Below, piece after piece: positions 16,840 to 26,617 of a DNA stretch of 64,000 bases. The notes below the pieces were generated by a model. It made no database searches. It saw nothing but the letters and a program-made list of their open reading frames with translations, and was not told the origin of the DNA. Position 1 is the first letter of the stretch. Each line of letters opens with the position of its first letter. Position numbers and translations under genes: made by a program. Source of the stretch: Corynebacterium hansenii (lineage in GTDB: Bacteria; Actinomycetota; Actinomycetes; Mycobacteriales; Mycobacteriaceae); the NCBI RefSeq assembly GCF_030408795.1, contig NZ_CP047211.1:2914001-2978000 (forward strand). Reading direction: 5' to 3'.

Positions 16840-18687
16840 GTGGACAATGCCGTGGACGCCACCGCCGGGAGAGCCGTGGGGAAAGCCGAGCGCACCGGTC
16901 AGCTGATCGTGCTCGGCTGGACGTTCGTTCTCGTCGCGGCGGTGCTGTGGCCGTTCGTCTTCCCGGGGATGCCGCTGCTGCGCGACATGGTGGTGCCGCC
17001 GCATCCGGCGCTGACCGACGCGTCGTGGGGGTTGGGCGAGTCGGCCGCGAGGGCCGCGCCGCAGGATGCGCTGCTGGCGTTGGCCGGCGGGTTCACCGAT
17101 GCGGGCATGGTCATGCGGCTGCTGATGCTCGGTGCGCTGGCCGTCGGCGGCGTGGCCGCGGCGGAACTGGTGCGGCGGGTGCTGGGCGCCGGGGTGGTCG
17201 GGCAGATCGCGGCGGTGACCATGCTGCTGTGGAACCCGTACGTCGTGGAGCGGCTGCTGCAGGGTCAGTGGTCGCTGGTGCTGGCGATGGCGCTGCTGCC
17301 GGCCGTCGCGCTGGCGACCATCGCGGCCGCACCGTGGTGGCGGGCGACTGCCATGGCGTTCGCGGGGCTGACGCCGACCGGTGCGCTGCTGGGCACCGGT
17401 GTCGCGCTCGTCGCCGCCCGCACGTGGCGGGACCGGCTGGTCGCCGCGGCGACGGGGGCGGTCGTGTCGGCCCCGTGGCTGGTGGCCACGGCGCTCGGCT
17501 CCGGCGCGGGCGTCGCCGATCCCGCGGGGGCCGCGGCCTTCGCCGCGCGGGCCGAGCGCTGGGTGGGCACACTTGGCGCGGTCGCGGGATTGGGCGGCAT
17601 CTGGAACGGGCAGGCCGTCCCCCACGCCCGCGAAACCGGTACGGCGGCGTTGGCGGTCGTGGCCCTGCTGGCGCTGTTCGCCATCGGGGCGAAGATGGCG
17701 TGGGGCGCGGGGGCCGTGGGTTCCCGAACGGCGGAGGCCAGAACCGGAGGGCCCGGCGACGAAGCACCGCGCGCCGGCCACGCGAGCGCCGGCACCGCCG
17801 CGCATTCGCCCGTCACCGGGGCCCGCCGGCGCCTCATCATCCTCGCCGGCGCCGCGGTCCTGATCGTCGCCGCACTGGCCACGCCGCCGGGGATCGCGAT
17901 CATGGCCCGGGCTCTGGAGAACGTGCCCGGGGCGGGCCTGGCCCGCGACGCCCAGAAATGGGTGGCATTCGCCGTGCCCGGCTACGCGATCCTCGCCGCG
18001 GCGGGGGCCGAGACCCTCGCCCGCCGCGTCCCCGACCCCCGCCGCTGGCTCGCCGCGCTGTTCGCCGTCGCGGTGATCATCGCCGCCGTCCCCGACCTGC
18101 CCCGCGCCGTCGCGCCGCTGGAGCCGGTGGACCCGTGGCCGGGGTGGAACGCCGTGTCCGGGGTGGTCGCGATGGACGACGCCGCGGTCGCCATGCTGCC
18201 CGCCGGCCCGTACCGCATCATCGACGGGCGCCCCGCCTACGACCCCGCCGTGAAAACGCTGCCCGCCCCCGTGCTGGCCACCGGCGACCTGGTGGTCTCC
18301 GGCGTCAGCGTCGGCGGCGAAGGCTCCACCGCCGCGACGGTGGAGGCGGCGCTCATCGACGCACCGGACGACGCCATCGAGATCCTGCGCGCCAACGGCG
18401 TCGGCTGGGTGCTCGTGGAGTCCTCCCCCGGCGAACTCGGGGCTTCCGCCCGCGTCATCGGCCGCCTGGAAACCGTCTACTCCGACGAGAACCTGGCGCT
18501 GTACCGGGTGCCCGGCGCGATCGCCCGCGTCGAAGGCGCGGACCCCGCACCCGCGTGGATCGCCCTGCTCGCGTGGGCGGGGATGGCGCTGGCCGGACCG
18601 CTCGTGGGCCTCATGCCCGGATCCGGCGGCGATCGGCGGAGGGCGCCGCGACGTCGTGAAGCACCTGCTCCACGGACCGTGCCGTAG
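16840..18687 (+). CDS. Polytopic membrane protein, Rv0226c-like
   Basis: A 615-residue protein with about ten predicted membrane helices and a final extracytoplasmic segment (VKTLPAPVLATGDLVVSGVSVGGE, ANGVGWVLVESSPGELG). The overall layout of a helical N-terminus with a soluble domain containing a GVGWVLV-type strand resembles AftD-like GT-C transferases, and synteny matches M. tuberculosis Rv0226c, whose function is not settled. I chose GTG 16840 because TAGACT precedes it by 7 bp; the open frame back to 16669 runs through tandem repeats and a terminator and is not protein-like. The last 77 bp overlap the convergent glycosyltransferase gene. Confidence 0.8.
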   Translation: MDNAVDATAGRAVGKAERTGQLIVLGWTFVLVAAVLWPFVFPGMPLLRDMVVPPHPALTDASWGLGESAARAAPQDALLALAGGFTDAGMVMRLLMLGALAVGGVAAAELVRRVLGAGVVGQIAAVTMLLWNPYVVERLLQGQWSLVLAMALLPAVALATIAAAPWWRATAMAFAGLTPTGALLGTGVALVAARTWRDRLVAAATGAVVSAPWLVATALGSGAGVADPAGAAAFAARAERWVGTLGAVAGLGGIWNGQAVPHARETGTAALAVVALLALFAIGAKMAWGAGAVGSRTAEARTGGPGDEAPRAGHASAGTAAHSPVTGARRRLIILAGAAVLIVAALATPPGIAIMARALENVPGAGLARDAQKWVAFAVPGYAILAAAGAETLARRVPDPRRWLAALFAVAVIIAAVPDLPRAVAPLEPVDPWPGWNAVSGVVAMDDAAVAMLPAGPYRIIDGRPAYDPAVKTLPAPVLATGDLVVSGVSVGGEGSTAATVEAALIDAPDDAIEILRANGVGWVLVESSPGELGASARVIGRLETVYSDENLALYRVPGAIARVEGADPAPAWIALLAWAGMALAGPLVGLMPGSGGDRRRAPRRREAPAPRTVP

Positions 18688-19798
18688 CGTCCCAGCTGAA
18701 CGTCTCCGCCCGCTTCTTCGCCTCGGAACCCAGGAAGGACCGCAGGTCCCGGTCCGCGACGATGGACTTCGTCGCCTCCACGAGCTCGGCCGGATTGCCG
18801 GCGAGCAGGCCCGTGACGCCGTCGACGACGGAATCGCGCAGCCCCGCCGACGACCGGTACCCGACCGTGGGCACGCCATGCTGGGCGGCCTCGATGACGG
18901 CCAGGCCCCAGCCCTCCTTGCGCGACGGCATCACGTGGACGCAGGCGCGGGCGAGGATCAGGTGCTTCTCCTCCTCCGACACCTGCCCGTGGAAGACCAC
19001 GCGGTCCGCGATGCCCTGCGCCTGGGCGTAGGCGAGCAGCTCATCGTTCCACCAGCCCGAACCGACGACGTCGAGCACCGCATCCGGGTACGTGGGGTTG
19101 AGCGCCGCGATGGCATCGATGGCGTGCTCGATCTGCTTGTGCGGCACCAGGCGCGACAGCGTCACCAGCCGCGGGCCGCCGTCGACGGCGCACGGGTCGA
19201 TGGCCGCGGGCGCGTTCTCCGCGCCGACGGCGACTTCCGGCACGGGGTCGACGCCATTGCGGATGATGGAGATCCGGACCTCATCGACGCCGAGTCCCCG
19301 CAGGTCATCGGCGCTGGGCCGCGACACCGTGATGTACCGGCACCGCCGCTGCACCGCCGGGGCCAGCGTCGACTCGACGAACCAGCCGAACTTGCCCACC
19401 AGCTTGCCCGCCACCGGCCACTGCTCCCGGTGGCAATGATGCGTCAGCACCACCGTCGGGCGGCCCGACACCACCGACGCGAAGAAGGGGATGCCGTTCT
19501 GCGTGTCCACCACGACATCCGGGCGGCCGCCCAACCCGCGCGCGATCGGCCCGAGCCCGACGCGCGCGGCGAGCATCGCGCCCCACGCGCGGACGTAGAC
19601 GGAGAAATTGCCGCCACCGCGGGAATAGCGCACTCCGGCGCGCTCCGACTTCTTCGGCGCACCCGGGTACGCCGCGGTGCGGAAAACGACGCGATGCCCC
19701 TCCCTGACCAGGTGCTCTGCGACCCGCTCGAGATAGCGCTCGCTGCCGCCGCCTTCGGGATGGCCGGTGTCGCGCCAGCACAGCAGGAGAACCTTCAT
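18611..19798 (-). CDS. Glycosyltransferase family 4, Rv0225-like
   Basis: A 395-residue cytoplasmic GT-B enzyme. The N-terminal MKVLLLCWRDTGHPEGGGSERYLERVAEHL has the glycine-rich acceptor loop. The C-terminal nucleotide-sugar site reads LVTLSRLVPHKQIEHAIDAI and SRKEGWGLAVIEAAQHGVPTVGY, which is the E-x7-E motif of GT4. The acceptor is unknown; position beside tmaT, DUF3068 and mtrP suggests an envelope glycolipid. The start at 19798 gives the canonical MKVLLL, with TATGGT 8 bp upstream (19807-19812), so it is likely leaderless. Its 3' end overlaps the convergent membrane-protein gene by 77 bp, so the two mRNAs are complementary there. Confidence 0.88.
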   Translation of the reverse strand: MKVLLLCWRDTGHPEGGGSERYLERVAEHLVREGHRVVFRTAAYPGAPKKSERAGVRYSRGGGNFSVYVRAWGAMLAARVGLGPIARGLGGRPDVVVDTQNGIPFFASVVSGRPTVVLTHHCHREQWPVAGKLVGKFGWFVESTLAPAVQRRCRYITVSRPSADDLRGLGVDEVRISIIRNGVDPVPEVAVGAENAPAAIDPCAVDGGPRLVTLSRLVPHKQIEHAIDAIAALNPTYPDAVLDVVGSGWWNDELLAYAQAQGIADRVVFHGQVSEEEKHLILARACVHVMPSRKEGWGLAVIEAAQHGVPTVGYRSSAGLRDSVVDGVTGLLAGNPAELVEATKSIVADRDLRSFLGSEAKKRAETFSWDATARSVEQVLHDVAAPSADRRRIRA

Positions 19799-19965
19799 GG
19801 GGAGCAACCATAATCCCCTGCTCCCCGGGGCATGACGGTGTTCCCCTTATTCACGGGTCGAGTGCGCGGTTTCCCGACCCTCATGCACGGGTTCGGCGCA
19901 TGGGTCACCGCCTGTTTTCCCCACGCGTTTCCCCCGGCCCGGCCTTCGGCGCCGCGGCGGTGGCA

Positions 19966-19971
19966 TAGGGT
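19966..19971 (+). promoter_or_regulatory. -10 hexamer for leaderless mtrP-like gene
   Basis: TAGGGT lies 7 bp before GTG 19979. This supports starting the gene here and not at the distant in-frame codon at 19832. Confidence 0.55.
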
Positions 19972-19978
19972 CATTGAC

Positions 19979-20854
19979 GTGAGTTTCACCCCGCCCGCGC
20001 TGTCCGCATTGCGCCCACATTGCACCCTCCGCCGCTCGTTCGGGCTGCTCGACGACTTCAAATACGAGCAGACCGACCCCGACCGCTTCTACGGCCACCT
20101 CGCCGAGGACACCGTCGCGCTCCTCGAGGGCATCGCCGCCGGGGCGGGGCTCACCGCATCGGGCAGCGCCGGCGGCGGCGACGGTTCCCGCAGTGCCGGC
20201 TTGACGACGGCCGCTGCGGGCGCGGAGACGTCGCAAAGCACGAGCTCCCCCCTGACCGGGACACGGATCCTCGACGTCGGAGGCGGACCGGGGTACTTCG
20301 GGCGGGCGTTCGCCGAGCGCGGCGTCGAGTACTACACCTGCGAACCCGACGTCGGCGAGATGGCGGCGGCGGGGATCCGGCTCGACTCGTCCGTGCGCGG
20401 CTCCGGCCTGGAGCTGCCGTTCCGCGATGGGGCGTTCGACCTGACGTATTCGTCCAATGTCGCCGAGCACGTCGCCGAACCGTGGCGCATGGGGCGCGAG
20501 ATGCTGCGCGTCACCGCGCCCGGCGGGCTGGTCGTGTACTCGTACACCATCTGGTACGGGCCGTTCGGCGGCCACGAGATGGGACTGACGCACTACCTCG
20601 GCGGCGACCGCGCGCGCCGCATGTACGAGAAGAAGCACGGCAAGCGCCCCAAGAACTACTACGGCGAGTCGCTGTTCGAGGTCGGCTGCGCCGAAGGCAT
20701 GGCCTGGGGCCGCGAAATGCAGCGCGCCGGCCACGCCGAACTGCTCGCCGCCTTCCCCCGGTACCACCCGTGGTGGGCGTGGTGGATGACCAAGGTGCCC
20801 GTGCTGCGCGAGGTCGGCGTGTCGAACCTCGTGCTCGTGCTGCGGAAGAAGTAG
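19979..20854 (+). CDS. mtrP: MtrP-like class I methyltransferase (Rv0224c-like)
   Basis: A 291-residue SAM methyltransferase. After the conserved N-terminus RRSFGLLDDFKYEQTDPDRFYGHLAEDT come a low-complexity linker (about residues 57-94, Gly/Ser/Thr-rich) and SAM motif I ILDVGGGPGYFGRAFAERG. Later motifs are LPFRDGAFDLTYSSNVAEHV and APGGLVVYSYTIWYGPFGGHEMG. The C. glutamicum orthologue is reported to be needed for efficient transport of trehalose mycolates, and synteny here supports the same role; the methylated target is not known. The linker contains both motif variants, GCTTGACGACG (20199-20209) and inverted GCTTTGCGACG (20229-20239), which looks like acquired sequence. The start rests on the -10 at 19966. 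Confidence 0.82.
   Translation: MSFTPPALSALRPHCTLRRSFGLLDDFKYEQTDPDRFYGHLAEDTVALLEGIAAGAGLTASGSAGGGDGSRSAGLTTAAAGAETSQSTSSPLTGTRILDVGGGPGYFGRAFAERGVEYYTCEPDVGEMAAAGIRLDSSVRGSGLELPFRDGAFDLTYSSNVAEHVAEPWRMGREMLRVTAPGGLVVYSYTIWYGPFGGHEMGLTHYLGGDRARRMYEKKHGKRPKNYYGESLFEVGCAEGMAWGREMQRAGHAELLAAFPRYHPWWAWWMTKVPVLREVGVSNLVLVLRKK
20199..20239. repeat. Inverted pair of the two dispersed-motif variants inside mtrP
   Basis: GCTTGACGACG on the plus strand (20199-20209) faces GCTTTGCGACG on the minus strand (20229-20239), separated by 19 bp, in the linker region of the methyltransferase. Confidence 0.85.
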
Positions 20855-21181
20855 GTGGGGGGCGGGATCGGGACTGCGCCGGCGGGTCTGCGCCGCAGAG
20901 GCCCATGGTTGCCCGCCCCGGGTGACCGGGCACGCGGTCCGGGTCATGGCGGGGCTGCTCGGCAACATCTGACCGTGCGGCACGGTTAACGGCGATGCGC
21001 AAACGAAACCGGCGACCGCCGGCGACACGCGAAAACCGTGCTCAGGGGTGCCGCGAGCCCTTTCGGGGGCACCCGGAACACCGTTAATCACGGTTAATTG
21101 GTCTGCGGCGTAGCGGTTTTCAGATATGTCGTTATAGTGACGTGAGACACTCTTCGCCTACATGTGAGGACACGACACACC
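20855..21181. other. Non-coding gap upstream of fadA with promoter-like and repeated ACGGTTAA elements
   Basis: No convincing gene was found. A GC-rich inverted repeat (GGGGTGCC...GGGCACCC, about 21045-21074) lacks a T-run. Half-sites of the form CGGTTAA/CCGTTAA occur at 20981-20990, 21081-21088 and 21091-21098. TATAGT at 21133-21138 is a likely -10 for fadA. The direct CCGTTAAT-CA-CGGTTAAT arrangement could be a repressor site for the fatty-acid operon; no repressor gene is adjacent. Confidence 0.4.
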
Positions 21182-22417
<1,236 letters not shown>

Positions 22418-22523
22418 GCCGGATCTCGCCAACCGGATCGGGGCCGGGGCACCGCCCCGGGGAACACCCCGCACACCACCCCGGAACACAACGCAGAACA
22501 CAGGGATAAAGGGAGATCACCAC

Positions 22524-24728
22524 ATGACCGACAACATGTTCCGATGGGACCGCGCCGACGACGGCATCGTCACGCTGACGATGGACGACCCGAACGCGCC
22601 CGTCAACACGATGAACCAGACCTTCCAGGACGACCTCCGCGCGACCGCCGCGAAGCTCGAGCAGGAGCTCGCCGACGGCCCGGAGGCGGCGGGGATCAAG
22701 GGCATCATCCTCACCTCGGCCAAGAAGACCTTCTTCGCCGGCGGCGACATCAAGCAGATGTCGCAGGTCGGCCCGGAAGACGCCCAGTCGATGTTCGACA
22801 TGGTGCAGGACATGAAGGAGTCGCTGCGCCGCATCGAGAAGCTGCCCGTGCCCGTCGTCGCCGCCATCAACGGCGCGGCGCTGGGCGGCGGCCTCGAGGT
22901 CGCGCTGGCCGCCAACCACCGCATCGCCGCCGACGCCCGCGGCCCGAAGATCGGCCTGCCCGAGGTCACCCTCGGCCTGCTGCCCGGCGCCGGCGGCATC
23001 ACCCGCGTGGTGCGCATGATCGGCATCCAGGACGCCCTCATGAAGGTCATCCTCACCGGCGCGCAGATGTCCCCGGACAAGGCCCTCAAGGTGGGCCTCG
23101 TCGACGAGGTCGCCGACCCGGCGGAGCTCCTCGACCGCGCCCGCGCCTGGCTGCTTTCCGACGACGCCACCGCCGAGCAGCCCTGGGACGTCAAGGGATT
23201 CAAGATCCCGGGCGGCGACCCGAAGAACCCCCGCTTCGCCGCGAACCTGCCCTCGTTCCCCGCGAACCTGACCAAGCAGCTCAAGGGCAACCCCATGAAG
23301 GCCCCGCGCCGCGCCATGCAGGCCGCCATCGAGGGCGCGCAGGTCGACTTCGACACCGCGCTGACCATCGAGTCCCGCTACTTCACCGAGCTGGTCACCG
23401 GCTCGCAGTCGAAGAACATGATGCAGGCGTTCTTCTTCGACCTGAACCACTGCAACGGCGGCGGCTCCCGCCCGCTGCAGGAGGATGGCACGCCGTACCC
23501 GAAGACCGAGTTCAAGAAGGTCGCCGTCGTCGGCGCCGGCATGATGGGCGCGGGCATCGCGTACGTCTGCGCCAAGGCCGGCATGGACGTCGTACTCAAG
23601 GACATCTCGCTGGAGAACGCCGAGCGCGGCAAGGGCTACTCCGAGAAGCTGGAGGCCAAGGCCCTCGAGCGCGGCCGCACCACCGAGGAGAAGTCGAAGG
23701 CGCTGCTGGACCGCATCACCCCGACCGAGTCCTACGACGACCTGTCCGACGTCGACCTGGTCATCGAGGCGGTCTTCGAGAACACCGACCTGAAGCACAA
23801 GGTCCACGCAGAGATCGAGGCCGCGGTCCCGAAGACGGCGATCCTGGGCTCCAACACCTCCACCCTGCCGATCACCGAGCTGGCGTCGCACGTCGAGCGC
23901 ACGGGCGACTTCATCGGCCTGCACTTCTTCTCCCCCGTGGACAAGATGCAGCTGCTGGAGATCATCTCCGGCGACGAGACCGACCCGAAGACCCTCGCCG
24001 CGGCGCTGGACTTCGCGGTGCAGATCCGCAAGATCCCGATCGTGGTCACCGACTCCCGCGGCTTCTACACGTCGCGCGTCATCGGCACCGTCATCAACGA
24101 GGCGATCCGCATGGTCGCCGAGGGTTACGAGCCCGCCACCGTGGAGGCCGCCGCGCGGCAGGCCGGGTACCCGGCCGCGCAGCTGCAGCTTGCCGACGAA
24201 CTGAACCTGAAGCTGATGAAGAAGATCAGCGAGGAAAACGAGACCGCCGCCCGCGACCGCGGCGAGTCCATCGACGACGGCGGCGTGTCCACGCTGGTCA
24301 ACCGCATGCTCGAGGACTTCGACCGCCCGGGCAAGCTCGAGGGCCGCGGCTTCTACGAGTATGAGAACGGCCGCCGCCAGGGGCTGTGGCCGGGCCTGCG
24401 CACCGAGCTCGGCGCCGGCTCCATCGACTCCGACGACGTGGTACTGCAGGATCTCATCGACCGCATGCTGTTCATCGAGGCCGTCGAGACCCAGAAGTGC
24501 ATCGACGAGGGCGTGGTGCTCCACGACGCCGACGCCAACATCGGTTCGATCTTCGGCATCGGCTACCCGGCGTGGACCGGCGGCACCCGCCAGTTCATCA
24601 AGAACTACGACGGCACCGGCGCCGACGGCTCCGCCCAGCGCGGCGTCGAGGGCTTCGTCGCCCGCGCCGAGGAGCTCGCGGCGAAGTACGGCGAACGCTT
24701 CACCCCGCCGGCGTCGCTGAAGGGCTAG
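22524..24728 (+). CDS. fadB: Fatty-acid oxidation complex alpha subunit: enoyl-CoA hydratase / 3-hydroxyacyl-CoA dehydrogenase
   Basis: A 734-residue bifunctional enzyme. Residues 1 to about 200 form the crotonase domain, with oxyanion-hole segments FFAGGDIKQM and NGAALGGGLEVALAANHRIAA and the catalytic-Glu region LPEVTLGLLPGAGG. From about residue 332 the NAD domain begins VAVVGAGMMGAGIAYVCAKAG. The dehydrogenase signature IGLHFFSPVDKMQLLEII follows, then the C-terminal helical domain DSRGFYTSRVIGTVINEAI. It works with FadA. RBS AAAGGGAG precedes the ATG and a strong terminator follows. GCTTTCCGACG (23153-23163) and GCTTGCCGACG (24188-24198) are near-motif sequences that use rare CTT codons. 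Confidence 0.95.
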   Translation: MTDNMFRWDRADDGIVTLTMDDPNAPVNTMNQTFQDDLRATAAKLEQELADGPEAAGIKGIILTSAKKTFFAGGDIKQMSQVGPEDAQSMFDMVQDMKESLRRIEKLPVPVVAAINGAALGGGLEVALAANHRIAADARGPKIGLPEVTLGLLPGAGGITRVVRMIGIQDALMKVILTGAQMSPDKALKVGLVDEVADPAELLDRARAWLLSDDATAEQPWDVKGFKIPGGDPKNPRFAANLPSFPANLTKQLKGNPMKAPRRAMQAAIEGAQVDFDTALTIESRYFTELVTGSQSKNMMQAFFFDLNHCNGGGSRPLQEDGTPYPKTEFKKVAVVGAGMMGAGIAYVCAKAGMDVVLKDISLENAERGKGYSEKLEAKALERGRTTEEKSKALLDRITPTESYDDLSDVDLVIEAVFENTDLKHKVHAEIEAAVPKTAILGSNTSTLPITELASHVERTGDFIGLHFFSPVDKMQLLEIISGDETDPKTLAAALDFAVQIRKIPIVVTDSRGFYTSRVIGTVINEAIRMVAEGYEPATVEAAARQAGYPAAQLQLADELNLKLMKKISEENETAARDRGESIDDGGVSTLVNRMLEDFDRPGKLEGRGFYEYENGRRQGLWPGLRTELGAGSIDSDDVVLQDLIDRMLFIEAVETQKCIDEGVVLHDADANIGSIFGIGYPAWTGGTRQFIKNYDGTGADGSAQRGVEGFVARAEELAAKYGERFTPPASLKG

Positions 24729-24828
24729 GTTCCCCGAACAGGTTCGCCGACCCCGCTACCCGGCACCGGCCACCGGGCCCCGGCAGCAATGCTCGGTCAC
24801 CCGGCCCGGCTCCCCGGCGCCACCGATT

Positions 24829-24865
24829 CCGGCCACCCGCGGCTTCCGCGGGTGGCCGGTTTCTT
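24829..24865 (+). terminator. Rho-independent terminator of fadAB
   Basis: Perfect 14-bp stem (24829-24842 with 24846-24859), a 3-nt CTT loop and TTTCTT. Confidence 0.93.
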
Positions 24866-25401
24866 CGCGTGGGCCCGGGCATCCACGCTGCCGGCCCCGC
24901 CAACTTCCGCAGGCCGCACCGCCGCCGGGGTCACGCGAAAATCTGGAGGCGGGCCACTTCACCAAGTCTCCCGATCGCCGAACCTCCCATCCCCCTTCTT
25001 CGCCATCCCCCTTCTTCCCCACCCTTTCTTCGCTTTCCCCCTTTCTTTCCGATGCCCATGGCCGGGCGCTTTGCTCCCGGGTAAACTCGCCACGTGTGCC
25101 ACATGCGACTCATACGGCCCATGAGACGCACATGCCCCATGCGGCACATGGCTCGCGATCGCGATCCGGCCACCACAACCGAATACGCCTCAGGCACGTG
25201 CCGCCGACGGCACGCGCCGAACACGCTCCACGACACCCCCGGCACCCCGCCCCAACACGTTCCACCCCGTCGTAAAGCGAAAAGCGGGTGGGCATTTCGC
25301 CCGCTCGACTTTTATAACGGCACGGCAACGATTAGGCTGTGCACGTTGTTATCGATGCCGGAATGACCCCGGCCCACCGTCGTCACCACGAAGGCAGCTC
25401 A
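24866..25401. other. Gap between fadB and the GDSL gene: pyrimidine tract and CATG-rich segment
   Basis: No clear conventional gene. 24970-25060 is a C/T-rich tract of repeated CCCCTTCTT-like units. 25082-25160 is rich in CATG and contains an imperfect inverted repeat, ATGCGACTCAT and ATGAGACGCAC flanking ACGGCCC, near a good -10 (TAAACT, 25082-25087). An inverted GCTTTACGACG motif lies at 25268-25278. A possible leaderless small ORF is listed separately. Confidence 0.4.
25094..25366 (+). CDS. Possible leaderless small protein, 90 residues, Cys/Met/Arg-rich N-terminus
   Basis: The GTG at 25094 has TAAACT exactly 6 bp before it, the same spacing as several confident leaderless genes in this window. 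The product starts MCHMRLIRPMRRTCPM and is basic, with six Met in the first 20 residues and no recognisable domain. The first 70 bp are repetitive at DNA level, so the peptide composition may simply reflect the repeats. The ORF ends 36 bp before the GDSL start and could act as an upstream ORF. It could equally be non-coding. Confidence 0.25.
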   Translation: MCHMRLIRPMRRTCPMRHMARDRDPATTTEYASGTCRRRHAPNTLHDTPGTPPQHVPPRRKAKSGWAFRPLDFYNGTATIRLCTLLSMPE

Positions 25402-26220
25402 ATGCGAATCCGTACCGTTCTGGCCACTCTCGCCGCGACCGCCGTCGCCGCCATCGCCATCCCCGCGGCCCAGGCCGCGCCCGGCAACACCGTCGTCTTC
25501 GGCGACTCCCTGCCGGCCAACCCGACCGTCGGCGATTACCTCCAGGGCAAGGCCAACATCCCCGTCCCGGGCGCCCGCGTCAACGACCTGAACTGCGGCA
25601 CCGACCGGACGTTCACCGAGGCCGTGGGCAACCACAACGGCGGCAACGTCGCCGACTACACCTGCGCCGGCGCCTCCTTCCGCACCGGCGGCATGCGCAT
25701 CATCGACCAGATCAACCGCGCCGCCGAGACCGGCGCGCTCGACGCCGGCACCAAGCAGGTCGTCATCCTGGCCGGCGCCAACGACACCTACCCGTACATC
25801 CTGAACGAGCGCATGCCCATGCCGCAGATCCAGGAAAACCTCCGCGCCGCCGTCCGCGACGCCGTCAACCGCGCCAAGGAGGTCGCCCCGGGCGCCCAGG
25901 TCAAGGTCGCCGGCTACCCGACCATCTCCGGCCCGAACGGCGAGGTCTGCCTGGTCAACACCGGCGGCGTCGGCATCCCGACCCCGGCCGTCAACCTCTC
26001 CGAGATCGAGGCCGGCCTCGACGCGGGCCTGCAGCAGGGTGCCGCCGACGCCGGCGGGCGCTTCATCAACCTCAAGGACGTCACCGCCGGCCACGGCACC
26101 TGCGACCGCGAGAACTGGGTCGTGGGCATCGTCGACGACAAGATCGGCAACTACAACCTGTTCCTCCACATGACCACCCACGGCCTGTCGGTGGTCGGCG
26201 ACCACCTCGGCCGCGCGTAG
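25402..26220 (+). CDS. Secreted GDSL/SGNH-type esterase or lipase
   Basis: A 272-residue protein with a clear Sec signal peptide (residues 1-25, ending AQA). The mature start APGNTVVFGDSL places the nucleophile Ser36 in block I (GDSL). Block III is VVILAGANDTYPYI. A C-terminal THGLSVVGDHLG provides the likely catalytic Asp/His. Four or more cysteines in the mature part suggest disulfides. Substrate is unknown; secreted SGNH esterases of corynebacteria act on lipids or esters. The ATG at 25402 follows GGCAGCTCA, without a strong RBS. A GCTTGACGACG copy begins 15 bp after the stop. Confidence 0.88.
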   Translation: MRIRTVLATLAATAVAAIAIPAAQAAPGNTVVFGDSLPANPTVGDYLQGKANIPVPGARVNDLNCGTDRTFTEAVGNHNGGNVADYTCAGASFRTGGMRIIDQINRAAETGALDAGTKQVVILAGANDTYPYILNERMPMPQIQENLRAAVRDAVNRAKEVAPGAQVKVAGYPTISGPNGEVCLVNTGGVGIPTPAVNLSEIEAGLDAGLQQGAADAGGRFINLKDVTAGHGTCDRENWVVGIVDDKIGNYNLFLHMTTHGLSVVGDHLGRA

Positions 26221-26282
26221 CGCCGCACGGCACGGGCTTGACGACGGCCCGCGCGCACCGTGAATCGGGCATCATCCGAAAG

Positions 26283-26561
26283 ATGACCGCCCACCCGCGC
26301 ACCCGCCCCGCCATCCGCAAGGATGCCGGGGCGATTCGCGTTCTCGAGGCCGCCGCGAACATCGCGCGGCGGCGGGGGAAAACCGCGCTGACGCTGACGA
26401 CCTTCGCGGACGTGCCCTGGAACGGGCCGCTGTACCGCAGGTTGGGTTTCGGGGAACTCGACGAGGGAGCCCTCCCCGGCCCCCTTGCAGCCGCCCGCGC
26501 CCGGGAAACCGCGGCGGGGCTGGACGCCGAACCGCGCATCGCAATGCGACGCGCGGTGTAG
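26283..26561 (+). pseudogene. GNAT acetyltransferase remnant (C-terminal part only)
   Basis: 92 codons are open from ATG 26283. From about residue 20 the sequence reads LEAAANIARRRGKTALTLTTFADVPWNGPLYRRLGFGELDEGALPGPL and ends GLDAEPRIAMRRAV, which is the last third of a GNAT N-acetyltransferase. The acetyl-CoA-binding R/Q-x-x-G-x-G/A loop and everything before it are missing, so it is probably a decayed fragment. The first 20 codons are Arg/Pro-rich and not GNAT-like. A GCTTGACGACG motif (26236-26246) lies 36 bp upstream, near the break. It could still be expressed as a short peptide. Confidence 0.65.
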
Positions 26562-26617
26562 GCGGCGACCCGGGGCCTCCGGGGCCGGGTGCGGCGCCCA
26601 GAACCGTGCGTGACCGC

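Noticed and set aside
19832..19978. N-terminal extension of MtrP
   Set aside because: The translated sequence is not protein-like, and a -10 hexamer sits inside it 7 bp before GTG 19979.
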